This document shows, in pieces, positions 34,482 through 42,839 of a stretch of 64,000 nucleotides of DNA. The DNA is from Nocardia fluminea. Lineage in GTDB: Bacteria > Actinomycetota > Actinomycetes > Mycobacteriales > Mycobacteriaceae. Under the pieces are notes generated by a model. That model did not search any database, had not been told where the DNA came from, and saw nothing but the letters and a program-made list of their open reading frames with translations. The translations under genes and the position numbers were made by a program. Location: positions 2,790,001 through 2,854,000 of the forward strand of contig NZ_PJMW01000002.1 of NCBI RefSeq assembly GCF_002846365.1, read 5' to 3'. Every line of letters starts with the position of its first letter. Position 1 is the first letter of the stretch.

Positions 34482-35045
34482 GTGATCATCGAGTTCGGCC
34501 GGGTGTGCGGTTCCTCGCGCGTCCGGGGCGCGCGACTGCGTGGCGCCACGGCCGGATCGATGTCGGGGGCGCTCGCTCTGGCCGCGCACGGCGTTGCCTC
34601 CGGTGGCGCCCTGCCCAGTTCCACCACTGTCACCCTGCTCACGGCAGCGTCCGCGATGGTCGGTGCGGTCGCGACTGGGTTCGCGCCTGTGCGCGGCGGT
34701 GCCGTCGCCCTGGTCGCCGCGTTGCTGGGTGGCCAGCTGCTCGGCCACGTCACGATGGGCTGGACTACCGGGCACGCCCATCACGCCGACGACTCACTCG
34801 GTCTGGGCATGCTCAGCGCCCATTTGATCGCCGCGCTCCTCGCGGTCGTGGTCATCGCTGGGGCCGAGGCGGCCTACCGCATCGCCACCGCGGTGGTCGG
34901 TCGGGTGCTCTTGCTCCGGTTGACGACACCCGGCCCCGGCGTTTTGCTTTCGCAGCGCCCGGTCCATCGAGACCGGGTCGTGCTCTGGATCATGGCCGCG
35001 TGCTCGCGGTTCACTCGAGGTCCACCGATGGCGCTTCGTTCCTGA
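34482..35045 (+). CDS. hypothetical membrane protein
   Basis: 187 residues from a GTG (34482); a second GTG lies 13 codons upstream. About four membrane helices (for example VTLLTAASAMVGAVATGFAP and LGMLSAHLIAALLAVVVIAG) with a polar loop TGHAHHADD between helices 2 and 3 and another conserved-looking HGVASGG near helix 1. Such His-containing, four-helix proteins occur beside copper or PepSY genes in Nocardia-type genomes. Precedes the PepSY gene by ~200 bp; possible metal-related function is inferred. Confidence 0.65.
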   Translation: MIIEFGRVCGSSRVRGARLRGATAGSMSGALALAAHGVASGGALPSSTTVTLLTAASAMVGAVATGFAPVRGGAVALVAALLGGQLLGHVTMGWTTGHAHHADDSLGLGMLSAHLIAALLAVVVIAGAEAAYRIATAVVGRVLLLRLTTPGPGVLLSQRPVHRDRVVLWIMAACSRFTRGPPMALRS

Positions 35046-35251
35046 AGTGATCCGTACTGTGCGCCGGGGCCGAATCGGCCCGCCGCACAGCTCTCTTCGT
35101 GCCTGCACGATGCCGGTTGTCGCTGGCTGGTGCGGGCAGCTCACCTGTGCCGGTGTCATGGCGTTCAGCCATGGCCTAGTCGTGGTGCGCCCACTCGCGC
35201 GCGGAGGCGGATCACTGGACCCTCATCGGCTCTCCAGAAACGACTACGCTC

Positions 35252-36718
35252 ATGACCCTTACGGACCTCAGTCCGTCCGAGGAGCAAGCCTCCCCGGAAA
35301 AACCGGTATCGGGTGACCGTCCACGCGGTCCTCGCCGGAGCTTCAACCTCTACCCGCTGGCGATGCGACTGCATTTCTACGCCGGTATCTTCGTCGCGCC
35401 GTTCATCCTGATCGCCGCGATCACCGGCGCGCTGTATGCCATTTCGCCCACCCTCGAGCAGATCGTCTCGCGTGATCTGCTCGAGGTTCAACCCTCCGGC
35501 CCGGTGCGGCCGCTGGGCGATCAGGTCACCGCGGCAGCGGCCACCAAGCCCGAACTGACGCTGGTGGCGGTCGCGCCCTCGGCCGAGGGCGGGCAGACCA
35601 CACGGGTGATCTTCAATGACCCGTCTCTGGGTAAGTCCGAGCGGTTGTCGGTGTTCGTCGACCCCTCCACCGCGCAGCCGGTCGGTGAGGCTGTGGTTTA
35701 CGGCAGCTCGGGTGCGCTGCCCTTACGGGCATGGATCAGCGAACTGCACCGCAGCCTGCACCTGGGAGACTTCGATCGCCTCTACAGCGAGCTGGCCGCG
35801 TCGTGGTTGTGGATCATCGCCTCGTTCGGTCTGGTGCTGTGGGTGATCCGGGTGCGCAAGCGGCGGGCGAGGCGTTCGGCGCAGTGGCTGCTCGCTCCTG
35901 ATCTGTCGAAAGCCAAGCAGCGCACAGTGAATTGGCATGCCGCGGTAGGTGTGTGGATCTTGCCGGTTCTGTTGCTGCTGTCGGCTACCGGTGTCACGTG
36001 GTCGACCTACGGTGGCGCCAACGTCACCGAGCTGCGCCAGCAGCTGAGCTGGACCACCCCGTCGGTGAGCGCGAAGCTGCCCGGCGTCACCGCCGCACCG
36101 GCCTCCGGCGGGCACGGCGACCACAGTGCGCCCGCACCGGCCGCGCCACCGGTCGACCAGACGACGCAGATCGCCCAGCTCGACCGGGTCTACGAAGCAG
36201 CCCGAGCCGAGGGCGTCACCCAAGCCGCCGAAATCGCGGTTCCCGCAGGAACGGGCACAGCGTTCCTGGTGAAGGAACGACGCATGCCCGGCACCTACAC
36301 CATCGATGCTGTCGCGGTCGACGGGTCCACCGGAACCGTCACCGACACACTCGCATTCGCCGATTGGCCGATCATGGCCAAGCTGACCAACTGGGGCATC
36401 GCCTTCCACATGGGCCTGCTGTTCGGCGTGGCGAACCAGCTGCTGCTCCTCGCGGTGGCACTCGGGCTGATCACCGTGATCGTTCTCGGCTACCTCATGT
36501 GGTGGAAACGCCGTCCGACCAAGGCGAACTCACGGTTCGCGATGGGCAAAGCACCCCGGCGTGGGGCGCTGCGGCGGACCTCGCTGTGGGTCACTGTGCC
36601 GCTGGCTGCGGCTGCCGGGGTCGTCGGCTGGTTTCTGCCGGTACTGGGATTGAGCCTGCTCGCGTTCCTGGTCCTCGACGCCGCTGTCGCGGTGTTCAGG
36701 TTCGCCCGCGACTCCTGA
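35252..36718 (+). CDS. PepSY-associated transmembrane protein
   Basis: 488 residues. Membrane helices near 38-62 (LHFYAGIFVAPFILIAAITG), 188-206, 235-253, 375-405 and two at the C-terminus, with extracytoplasmic PepSY-like segments between (YTIDAVAVDGSTGTVTD). A His-rich insert GGHGDHSAPAP is near 290. Family members are often linked to siderophore reduction, cytochrome or metal uptake. The helices contain conserved His (LHFYAG, ELHRSLHLG, NWHAAVG, AFHMGLLFG) that could coordinate haem, as in ferric-reductase-like relatives. Not in an obvious operon. Confidence 0.88.
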   Translation: MTLTDLSPSEEQASPEKPVSGDRPRGPRRSFNLYPLAMRLHFYAGIFVAPFILIAAITGALYAISPTLEQIVSRDLLEVQPSGPVRPLGDQVTAAAATKPELTLVAVAPSAEGGQTTRVIFNDPSLGKSERLSVFVDPSTAQPVGEAVVYGSSGALPLRAWISELHRSLHLGDFDRLYSELAASWLWIIASFGLVLWVIRVRKRRARRSAQWLLAPDLSKAKQRTVNWHAAVGVWILPVLLLLSATGVTWSTYGGANVTELRQQLSWTTPSVSAKLPGVTAAPASGGHGDHSAPAPAAPPVDQTTQIAQLDRVYEAARAEGVTQAAEIAVPAGTGTAFLVKERRMPGTYTIDAVAVDGSTGTVTDTLAFADWPIMAKLTNWGIAFHMGLLFGVANQLLLLAVALGLITVIVLGYLMWWKRRPTKANSRFAMGKAPRRGALRRTSLWVTVPLAAAAGVVGWFLPVLGLSLLAFLVLDAAVAVFRFARDS

Positions 36719-36734
36719 CCGGTTTCTGTCCACG

Positions 36735-36752
36735 CAGCGGGAAAACCCGCTG
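36735..36752 (+). terminator. hairpin after the PepSY gene
   Basis: CAGCGGG-AAAA-CCCGCTG: seven-pair stem with a four-base loop, 16 bp after the stop; no T-run. Confidence 0.55.
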
Positions 36753-36838
36753 AACACAACACTTTTCCGAATGTCTCGGACCCGTGGCGATGACCCGTGC
36801 CCGCAGACACTTCACCTGATGAAGGATTTCGACAACTC

Positions 36839-37552
36839 ATGAAGACCACCAAGCTCGCCTTCGCCGCTGCGTCCCTGCTGACCGCTCTGACTGTCACCGC
36901 CGGTGCGGCCCAGGCACACCCGGTTACCGAGCAGCAGGCGCCGATCGGATTCGCCGCCGAGACCGACACCACCGGGCGGGCGTTGATCAGCATCGACGCG
37001 GGATCGCTCGTCGTCGAGGACAACACACTGAAGATCAAGGCCGCCGACGGCACCACCGTCGCCGGTACATCGCTGTCGTTCCGGATCGATGAGTTCGAGT
37101 TCCCGATCGCGGCGGTCGTCACCGACCGGCACGCCACCTTGACCCCGCAGATCGACCCCGCCAAGGCCGTGTACAAGCCGGTGGCACTGCCGTTCGAGAA
37201 CTCCGCGCCGTGGAAGTCGGAATACGAGCGCGAACAGGCCGCCTGGTCGCGGATGACAGGCACCATCGGTCTCGGTGCCAGCGTCGGTGCGCTGGTCGGC
37301 GGTATCTCCGGCGGCGCGGTGGGCTGTGTGCTCGGCGGAATCGTCGGCGCTACCGTGGCCTCGGCGACCATCGTCGGCCTGTTCGGTCCGTTCCTGCCCG
37401 CCGCCGCGGTGGGTTGCATCGGCGGCATCTTGGCCATGGGCTCGCTCGGGGCGCTGGCCGGTCAGATCTTCATCGCCGCCCCGGTCGCGATCGGTGCCGC
37501 GATTCAGTACTTCACCACGATCAACGCCCCGTTCACCCCGGCCGCGAAGTAG
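36839..37552 (+). CDS. secreted hypothetical protein with Gly-rich hydrophobic C-terminus
   Basis: 237 residues from the ATG with GAAGGA upstream. Signal peptide MKTTKLAFAAASLLTALTVT with cleavage after AQA (~27). The mature N-terminal domain (~100 residues) is beta-rich (GSLVVEDNTLKIKAADG). The C-terminal ~90 residues are hydrophobic and Gly-rich with two Cys (GGAVGCVLGGIVGATV, AAAVGCIGGILAMG), like membrane-inserting secreted proteins common in Nocardia and Rhodococcus. Function unknown. Ends ~150 bp before the right att repeat; last cargo gene. Confidence 0.75.
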   Translation: MKTTKLAFAAASLLTALTVTAGAAQAHPVTEQQAPIGFAAETDTTGRALISIDAGSLVVEDNTLKIKAADGTTVAGTSLSFRIDEFEFPIAAVVTDRHATLTPQIDPAKAVYKPVALPFENSAPWKSEYEREQAAWSRMTGTIGLGASVGALVGGISGGAVGCVLGGIVGATVASATIVGLFGPFLPAAAVGCIGGILAMGSLGALAGQIFIAAPVAIGAAIQYFTTINAPFTPAAK

Positions 37553-37559
37553 CTGTTGA

Positions 37560-37595
37560 CGTCGTGCCCGCCCAGCGTACCGGGCGGGCACGACG
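37560..37595 (+). terminator. strong hairpin after the secreted-protein gene
   Basis: 14-bp perfect stem CGTCGTGCCCGCCC with loop AGCGTACC, eight bases after the stop codon. Confidence 0.75.
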
Positions 37596-37697
37596 ACGAC
37601 CATCGCCGCACCGGATGAGCGGTCACCGGTCGGGACTCAGGCTCGAGATGTCGTGCCTGCCCGCGGACGGATGGGAGTGACTGCAGGATCGTAGCGA

Positions 37698-37949
37698 TAT
37701 CGATCTCGGCGCAGGGCGAGTGGCTCTCCAACGCGGTGGCAGGGGGCGGGGATCCCACTATGTCACCACTAATTCGGCTGGACACGCCGTTGTCGAGCGT
37801 TGTCCAGCGTTGTGGATAGTTGTCGTAGCGGAGCGCATTTTCCCAGGTAGGCGTGCTGATTTGGTAGTCGATAGTTGTCTGGAGTGGGCCACGGTTGTCT
37901 GTGCCACGCGCTCCGAGAAGGTCAGGGGTTCGATTCCCCTTAGCTCCAC
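37698..37949 (+). repeat. right attachment-site repeat (att core plus arm)
   Basis: Copy of 10104-10354 with about 15 differences, including GTCACCACTAATTC near 37762 and GTTGTC/GTTGTG units at 37789, 37799, 37809 and 37819 (10-bp period). The 43-bp core 37907-37949 with the tRNA T-arm and acceptor strand is identical to the left core. Marks the right end of the island. Confidence 0.88.
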
Positions 37950-37955
37950 CCCCAG

Positions 37956-37982
37956 AAGGGCCCGGTCACCGACCGGGCCCTT
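37956..37982 (+). terminator. Rho-independent terminator behind the tRNA 3' fragment
   Basis: 12-bp stem AAGGGCCCGGTC / GACCGGGCCCTT with a three-base loop, followed by TCTCTGTT. Position seven bases after the tRNA acceptor end is typical of a native tRNA terminator, so the right junction is original chromosome. Confidence 0.8.
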
Positions 37983-38447
37983 TCTCTGTTGTCGGCCGGA
38001 CGTCAGCCGTCGCGAGTTCGCGGCACGCACCTTAGACTCGACGACGAACGAATGCATGCCCCCAATTGTTTTGGCACCAGCCATCGATGAATAGATACTG
38101 GCGAGTAATAGCCTTTTCCATTTTCGCGTTGTGAAAGATTCATTTTGATGTACTGCAGAATTCACTTATTCATCGGTTACATAAACCGTTAACTCGGTCA
38201 TATCGGTAACGCTGCCCAAGGGGTAGCCGATACACCGAAAATGGCTGTTACTGTGCACGTCAGTGCATTTGCGGACGCTGCCGAACAGCAGTAACGTTTC
38301 GGTAAAAGCACATGATCCGCGCAGGACCGCGAGCGCCCGCTCACCAAGTTCGCTGCCGGGGAGGAAACGTTTCACCAGCGAACAGATGTGACGTCACCAC
38401 GGGAGGGGGCGTCGAACGCGTCTGTTGGAAAGCATCAGAGGCAGTTC
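37983..38447. other. AT-rich intergenic region at the island/chromosome boundary
   Basis: About 465 bp, clearly more AT-rich than its surroundings. A minus-strand GTG frame (38166-38375, 69 residues, ALAVLRGSCAFTETLLLFGS) is possible but has no ribosome site or known family, so it is not called. The region probably holds the glycosyltransferase promoter. Confidence 0.4.
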
Positions 38448-40037
38448 ATGACAGCGGTCGTCGCGGCTCGTACCGAGCCCGAAGAAGCCCCGAATACCCA
38501 TCCGTCGTTCGCTTTTCGTGGCGTAGCGCTGATCGCGTCGATCGCCGCGATCGCGCTCACCGCGACAGCGGGCCGCTACGACTACTTCGGTGACGAGCTC
38601 TATTTCCTGTCCGCCGGAAGGCGACTCGATTACACCTACGCCGATCAGGGCGTGGTGGTGCCCATGTTCGCGTGGATCGCCGACCAGCTCGCACCGGGAT
38701 CGGTGACGGCACTGCGCTTCCCGGCCGTCCTGATGTGTGTGGGCGCGGTGGTGGTGGCGGCCTTGATCGCCTATGAACTCCGGGGTAACCACCGCGTCCA
38801 GATGCTCGCCGCGGCCGCGTACGCGCTGTCGGGTTTGGCGGCCAATCAGGTCGTGCTGAGCACGTTCTCGTTCGATGCCACCTTCACGGCGGTGATCACC
38901 TGGCTGTTCATTCGCTGGGTGCGCACTCGCCAGGACTGGCTGATCGTCGTCGCCGGACTGGTTGCCGCCCTGGACATGCAGGTGAAGTGGATGATCCCCA
39001 TCGTCTGGGCGTGCCTGGGTCTCGCGGTGATCCTGTGCGGTCCCCGCGAGGTCCTGCGCCGCCCCGCGCTGTGGGTGGCGACCGGCATCCTCGCCTCGTC
39101 CCTGATCCCGATTCTCTATTGGCAGTCACAACACAATTGGCCGCAGCTGGCAATGGGCGCGGTCATCGGAGCCGAACAGGACGCCACCGGCTACGGCCCG
39201 GTGGGATTTCTTCCGCAATTTCCCATTCTGGCCGGCATCCTGGGCACAGTGCTGCTCGCCGTCGGACTGTGGGCGGCTTTCAAACAGGAGTCGCTTCGCC
39301 CGTACCGATTTATCGCGGTGGCACTGGTGATCATGACCGCATTCGTCATGATCACGCATGGCAGGCCGTATTACCCCGGTGGTCTCTTTCCCGCCATGTT
39401 CGCCTTCGGCGCCGTCGGCCTGTGGCAGTACGACCGGAAACGGTGGATGAATATGGCGCTGGTTCCCATTGTGGGAATCTCGGTGCTGACGACCATCGTC
39501 ACCCTCACGGTGATTCCCCTCGCGCCCAGTTGGCGTACTCAAGCCGAGGACGCGATCGACCTCGGCCTCCGGACGGCATTCTTCGGAAACACCAATTGGT
39601 CGCTGATGGTTGCCGCCGTCGATGACGCCTACCGCACGCTGACCCCGGCGGAGAAGACCGATGCCGTCATCGTCGCGCAGGGTTATCCGCAGGCGGGCGC
39701 CGTCGAAGAATTCGGCAAGCAGTACGGTTTGCCCGCCACGTACAGCCCGAGCCGTGGCTTCGGCTTTTTCGGACCGCCTCCGGACTCGGCGACGACGGTG
39801 GTCTACATCGGGCTCGACACCGCCGAACAGGAACTGCGCACCCGTTTCACCGAGGTGGAGCGAGTGGTCCATCTCGACGACCCGATGGGCATCCCCGGCA
39901 TCGACCGCATGACCGCCGTGTGGGTCTGCAAGGGCCCCAAGCAGCAGTGGTCGACCATGTGGGACTCCATGACCACGCTGTACTTCGACCTCGGCCTCTG
40001 GCGAGACGAACGGACCACGACCCGGCCCACGCACTGA
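38448..40037 (+). CDS. GT39-type membrane glycosyltransferase
   Basis: 529 residues from the ATG at 38448 (AGAGGCAG upstream). The first extracytoplasmic loop has DYFGDELYFLSAGRRLDYTYADQG, with the Asp/Glu signature of GT-C/GT39 enzymes (PMT/ArnT superfamily), followed by about 9-10 membrane helices and a C-terminal soluble domain. They use polyprenyl-phosphate sugars to glycosylate lipids or envelope polymers. This paralogue family is common in mycobacteria and Nocardia (Rv3630-like is not implied). First core gene right of the island. Confidence 0.85.
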   Translation: MTAVVAARTEPEEAPNTHPSFAFRGVALIASIAAIALTATAGRYDYFGDELYFLSAGRRLDYTYADQGVVVPMFAWIADQLAPGSVTALRFPAVLMCVGAVVVAALIAYELRGNHRVQMLAAAAYALSGLAANQVVLSTFSFDATFTAVITWLFIRWVRTRQDWLIVVAGLVAALDMQVKWMIPIVWACLGLAVILCGPREVLRRPALWVATGILASSLIPILYWQSQHNWPQLAMGAVIGAEQDATGYGPVGFLPQFPILAGILGTVLLAVGLWAAFKQESLRPYRFIAVALVIMTAFVMITHGRPYYPGGLFPAMFAFGAVGLWQYDRKRWMNMALVPIVGISVLTTIVTLTVIPLAPSWRTQAEDAIDLGLRTAFFGNTNWSLMVAAVDDAYRTLTPAEKTDAVIVAQGYPQAGAVEEFGKQYGLPATYSPSRGFGFFGPPPDSATTVVYIGLDTAEQELRTRFTEVERVVHLDDPMGIPGIDRMTAVWVCKGPKQQWSTMWDSMTTLYFDLGLWRDERTTTRPTH

Positions 40038-40053
40038 GCGAGGACGACACAGA

Positions 40054-40087
40054 CGAACCCCCGGCCGCGCAGGCGACCGGGGGTTCG
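40054..40087. terminator. bidirectional terminator between convergent genes
   Basis: Stem CGAACCCCCGG / CCGGGGGTTCG with a 12-base loop, between the glycosyltransferase (plus) and the MFS gene (minus). Confidence 0.8.
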
Positions 40088-40101
40088 TCGTAGGGGTGCG
40101 G

Positions 40102-41586
40102 TCAGTTCTTGACCAGCTCCGGCTCGTCCGCGTCGTCCTGCACGGGAGCGGCGTGCGGGTCGGTCGCCGCGCGGTTCGGCAGCAGGACCGCCATGGCGAT
40201 CACGACCAGGGCGAGCACGGCCGAGATCAGGAAGGCCAGACGCATGCCGTCGAGAGTGGCGACGGCAGCCGGGGTGCCCTCCTCGATGAGCGAGGTACTG
40301 CGCGCCGACATCACGGTGACCACCAGTGCGGTACCGAAGGCGGCCGCCACCTGCTGGATCGTGCCGAGCATCGAGCTGCCGTGCGAGTACAGGTGCATCG
40401 GCAGCGCGCCGAGACCCAGGGTGAACACCGGAGTGAACGCTGCGGCCAGCGACACCATCAGCAGGATGTGCAGGCCGAGCAACTGCCAGTACGGCATGTC
40501 CATCGAGATCTGGGTGAAACCGGCCAGCGAGGCGGCGATGCCGATCGAGCCGGGGATCACCAGCGCGCGCCCGCCGAACTTGTCGAACAGCTTGCCCACG
40601 GTCGGGCCGAGCAGACCCATGGCCAGACCGCCCGGCATCACCAGCAGACCGGTCTCCAGCGGGCTCAGGCCGCGCAGGTTCTGCAGGTACAGCGGCAGCA
40701 GGATCATCGACCCCATCATCGCCAGGAACGCGACCGACATCAGGACCAGTGCCTTGGTGTAGGTGCCCTGCAGCAGGACCCGCAGGTCCAGCAGCGGGGT
40801 TCCGTTGCGCTGCAGGCTGATCTGGCGCAGCGCGAACGCCGCGATCAGGGCGACGCCACCGGCGGTGATCAGGGCGGCGGTGGAGTAGCTGTCACCGTGG
40901 AACTTGCTCAACCCGAACACCAGGCCACCGAAGCCGAGCGCGGCCAGTGCCACGCTGGGCAGGTCGAGCGTGCCGGGCTGCGGCTCGCCGACGTTCTCCA
41001 GCTGACGCAGACCGAGCCAGGTGACCAGGCCGGCGATCGGCAGCATCACCACGAACAGCAGTCGCCAGGAATCGATTCCGGGGACGGCGATCTGCAGGAT
41101 CAGGCCGGAGATGACCGGGCCCATGGCGGGCGCGACCGAGATGGCCAGGGTGACGTTGCCCATCACGCGGCCACGGTCCTGCTCCGCCACGACGGTCATC
41201 AGGGTGGTCATCAGCAGCGGCATCATCACCGCGGTGCCACCTGCCTGGATGACGCGGCCGATCAGCAGCACCGCGAACGTCGGCGCGAGTGCCGAGATCA
41301 GAGTGCCCGCGATGAACACGCCCATCGCGGCCGCATAGGCCTGCCGGGTGGTGACCCGCTGCAGGAACCAGCCGGTGGTGGGGATGATGGCGGCCATCGT
41401 GAGCATGAACGCGGTGGAGACCCACTGCGCGGCGACCTCGGTGACATGGAAGTCGCTCATCAACCGCGGGATCGCGTTGATCATGATGGTTTCGTTGAGG
41501 ATGACGACGAAGGTCGCGAGCACCAGCACGCGGATGACGGTCGGCGTCTTGCCCTTCGTCGTCGGCGCGGTTGGATCGGCTGGCAT
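40102..41586 (-). CDS. DHA2-type MFS multidrug transporter
   Basis: 494 residues from the ATG at 41586, preceded by GGAGG. Fourteen predicted membrane helices. Conserved parts: LNETIMINAIPRLMSDFHV in helix 1 (the DHA2-type loop before helix 2), VSTAFMLTMAAIIPTTGWF, and the antiporter motif C-like GNVTLAISVAPAMGPVISG in helix 5. EmrB/QacA-like drug:proton antiport is expected. It faces an upstream region without a regulator gene. The convergent terminator separates it from its left neighbour. Confidence 0.9.
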   Translation of the reverse strand: MPADPTAPTTKGKTPTVIRVLVLATFVVILNETIMINAIPRLMSDFHVTEVAAQWVSTAFMLTMAAIIPTTGWFLQRVTTRQAYAAAMGVFIAGTLISALAPTFAVLLIGRVIQAGGTAVMMPLLMTTLMTVVAEQDRGRVMGNVTLAISVAPAMGPVISGLILQIAVPGIDSWRLLFVVMLPIAGLVTWLGLRQLENVGEPQPGTLDLPSVALAALGFGGLVFGLSKFHGDSYSTAALITAGGVALIAAFALRQISLQRNGTPLLDLRVLLQGTYTKALVLMSVAFLAMMGSMILLPLYLQNLRGLSPLETGLLVMPGGLAMGLLGPTVGKLFDKFGGRALVIPGSIGIAASLAGFTQISMDMPYWQLLGLHILLMVSLAAAFTPVFTLGLGALPMHLYSHGSSMLGTIQQVAAAFGTALVVTVMSARSTSLIEEGTPAAVATLDGMRLAFLISAVLALVVIAMAVLLPNRAATDPHAAPVQDDADEPELVKN

Positions 41587-41912
41587 CGGGGTAACCTCCG
41601 GAGAACAGGGGGAACGGCGGGGCGTGAGCTGTGGCCCGATGCCGAGTCGTCGACGTCCCGGCACCACAAGAGAACAGACGGATTCCGTCGGTCCAACTCA
41701 TCGGGCGCCGGTCAGTATTCCGGGCGGGTACGACACAAATCACGCGGTTTTTCCGTGACGCGTTGACGGGGGCGCCATGAAACCCGCAGGTCCAGGGGAT
41801 ATCGAAGCCGATCTCGCGGTAGATGGTGAGCCTGGTCACTGCCTGATTCCGGCTCGTGTCGCCTCGGTGTGTTCCCGGGCGTGGATCTCCGATCGGGGGG
41901 TATACCGAATTG

Positions 41913-42839
41913 GTGACTGCATCGAGAACGTGGCTTGCGGTGGTGTGCGCAATTGTTGCTGTGCTCGGGGGTGGGGTGGCGTCAGCCGAACCGGGGGCCC
42001 ACGTGGCGGGGGAGACACCGTTGGGTGGCAGGTCCGCCCAGATCGATGTGTACTCGCCCGCGATGGGGCGGGTGATCCAGAACAAGGTGATCAAGGCTGC
42101 GGGGGCCGGGGCGCCCACGCTGTATCTGCTCACCGGGGCCGGCGGCGGGGCGGACGGGATCTCCTGGTGGGACGACACCGACGTGCGCGACTTCTTCGCC
42201 GACGAATTCGTGAACGTGGTGATGCCCGTGGGCGGGGCGTTCACGTTGTACACCGACTGGGTTTCCGATGATCCGGGAGTCGGCCGGGTGCGGTGGGAGA
42301 CGTATCTGACGCAGGAGTTGCCCGGGGTGATCGACGGCGTGCTCGACACGAGTGGGCGCAATGCGATCGCCGGGGTGTCGATGAGCGCGTCGTCGGCGCT
42401 GGATCTGGCGATCCGGAGTGGCTCGCGCTTTTCCGCGGTGGCGGCGCTGAGTGGTTGCCCGTGGGCCGCGGATCCGCTGGGGATCGCGATGGCCAGTGCG
42501 CAGGCGGTGCGTGGTGGCGGGAACCCGGGAAATATGTGGGGTACTCCCGGCGGGCCGGGGTGGCGCGAGCACGACGTGTTCGCCAATGCGGGGCGGCTCG
42601 CGGGCAAGACTGTTTTCCTGTCGGCGGCGACCGGGGTTCCCGGTGCGCAGGACCGGGGGTTGCCCATGCCGCCGATCGAGGCTCTCGCGGGGGCGTGTAC
42701 GGCCGCTTTCGCTGGACGGTTGGGGCAGTTGGGGATTCCGGCTGTGCACGTGCATCGGGCGACGGGGTCGCACACGTGGGGGCAGTTTCAGGCGGATCTG
42801 CATGAGGCCTGGCCGCATTTGAATGCGGCTATCGGTTGA
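41913..42839 (+). CDS. secreted esterase/mycolyltransferase-like protein (antigen 85 fold)
   Basis: 308 residues from a GTG (41913), giving the signal peptide MTASRTWLAVVCAIVAVLGG with cleavage after ASA. Nucleophile motif GVSMSASSALDLAI (Ser near 155), matching the GLSMAASSA pattern of mycolyltransferases; final His in GSHTWGQFQADL. Antigen 85-type enzymes transfer mycolic acids onto trehalose and arabinogalactan outside the membrane. Its 3' end overlaps the next, opposite gene by 11 bp. Confidence 0.85.
   Translation: MTASRTWLAVVCAIVAVLGGGVASAEPGAHVAGETPLGGRSAQIDVYSPAMGRVIQNKVIKAAGAGAPTLYLLTGAGGGADGISWWDDTDVRDFFADEFVNVVMPVGGAFTLYTDWVSDDPGVGRVRWETYLTQELPGVIDGVLDTSGRNAIAGVSMSASSALDLAIRSGSRFSAVAALSGCPWAADPLGIAMASAQAVRGGGNPGNMWGTPGGPGWREHDVFANAGRLAGKTVFLSAATGVPGAQDRGLPMPPIEALAGACTAAFAGRLGQLGIPAVHVHRATGSHTWGQFQADLHEAWPHLNAAIG

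Larger units (their letters stand above)
10312..37949. mobile_element. 27.6-kb integrated genomic island bounded by tRNA-derived att cores
   Basis: Direct 43-bp cores lie at 10312-10354 and 37907-37949, with the integrase immediately inside the left one. The right core is followed by a Rho-independent terminator as expected for the original tRNA 3' flank. Cargo: CRISPR relic, two insertion sequences, small secreted proteins, carbonic anhydrases with a permease, FAD monooxygenase, metal efflux and PepSY proteins. No conjugation or phage structural genes are visible, so it may be a decayed or non-autonomous element. Because the left core lacks a tRNA body and carries the right-end arm of another copy, a second element of the same specificity appears to be joined on its left. 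Confidence 0.8.

Noticed and set aside
40096..41766. Long plus-strand frame opposite the MFS gene
   Set aside because: Gln/His/Arg-rich shadow; the minus strand has an intact 14-helix transporter.
42829..42839. Sequencing error at the esterase/membrane-protein junction
   Set aside because: Both stop codons are clean and an 11-bp tail-to-tail overlap is common in dense genomes.
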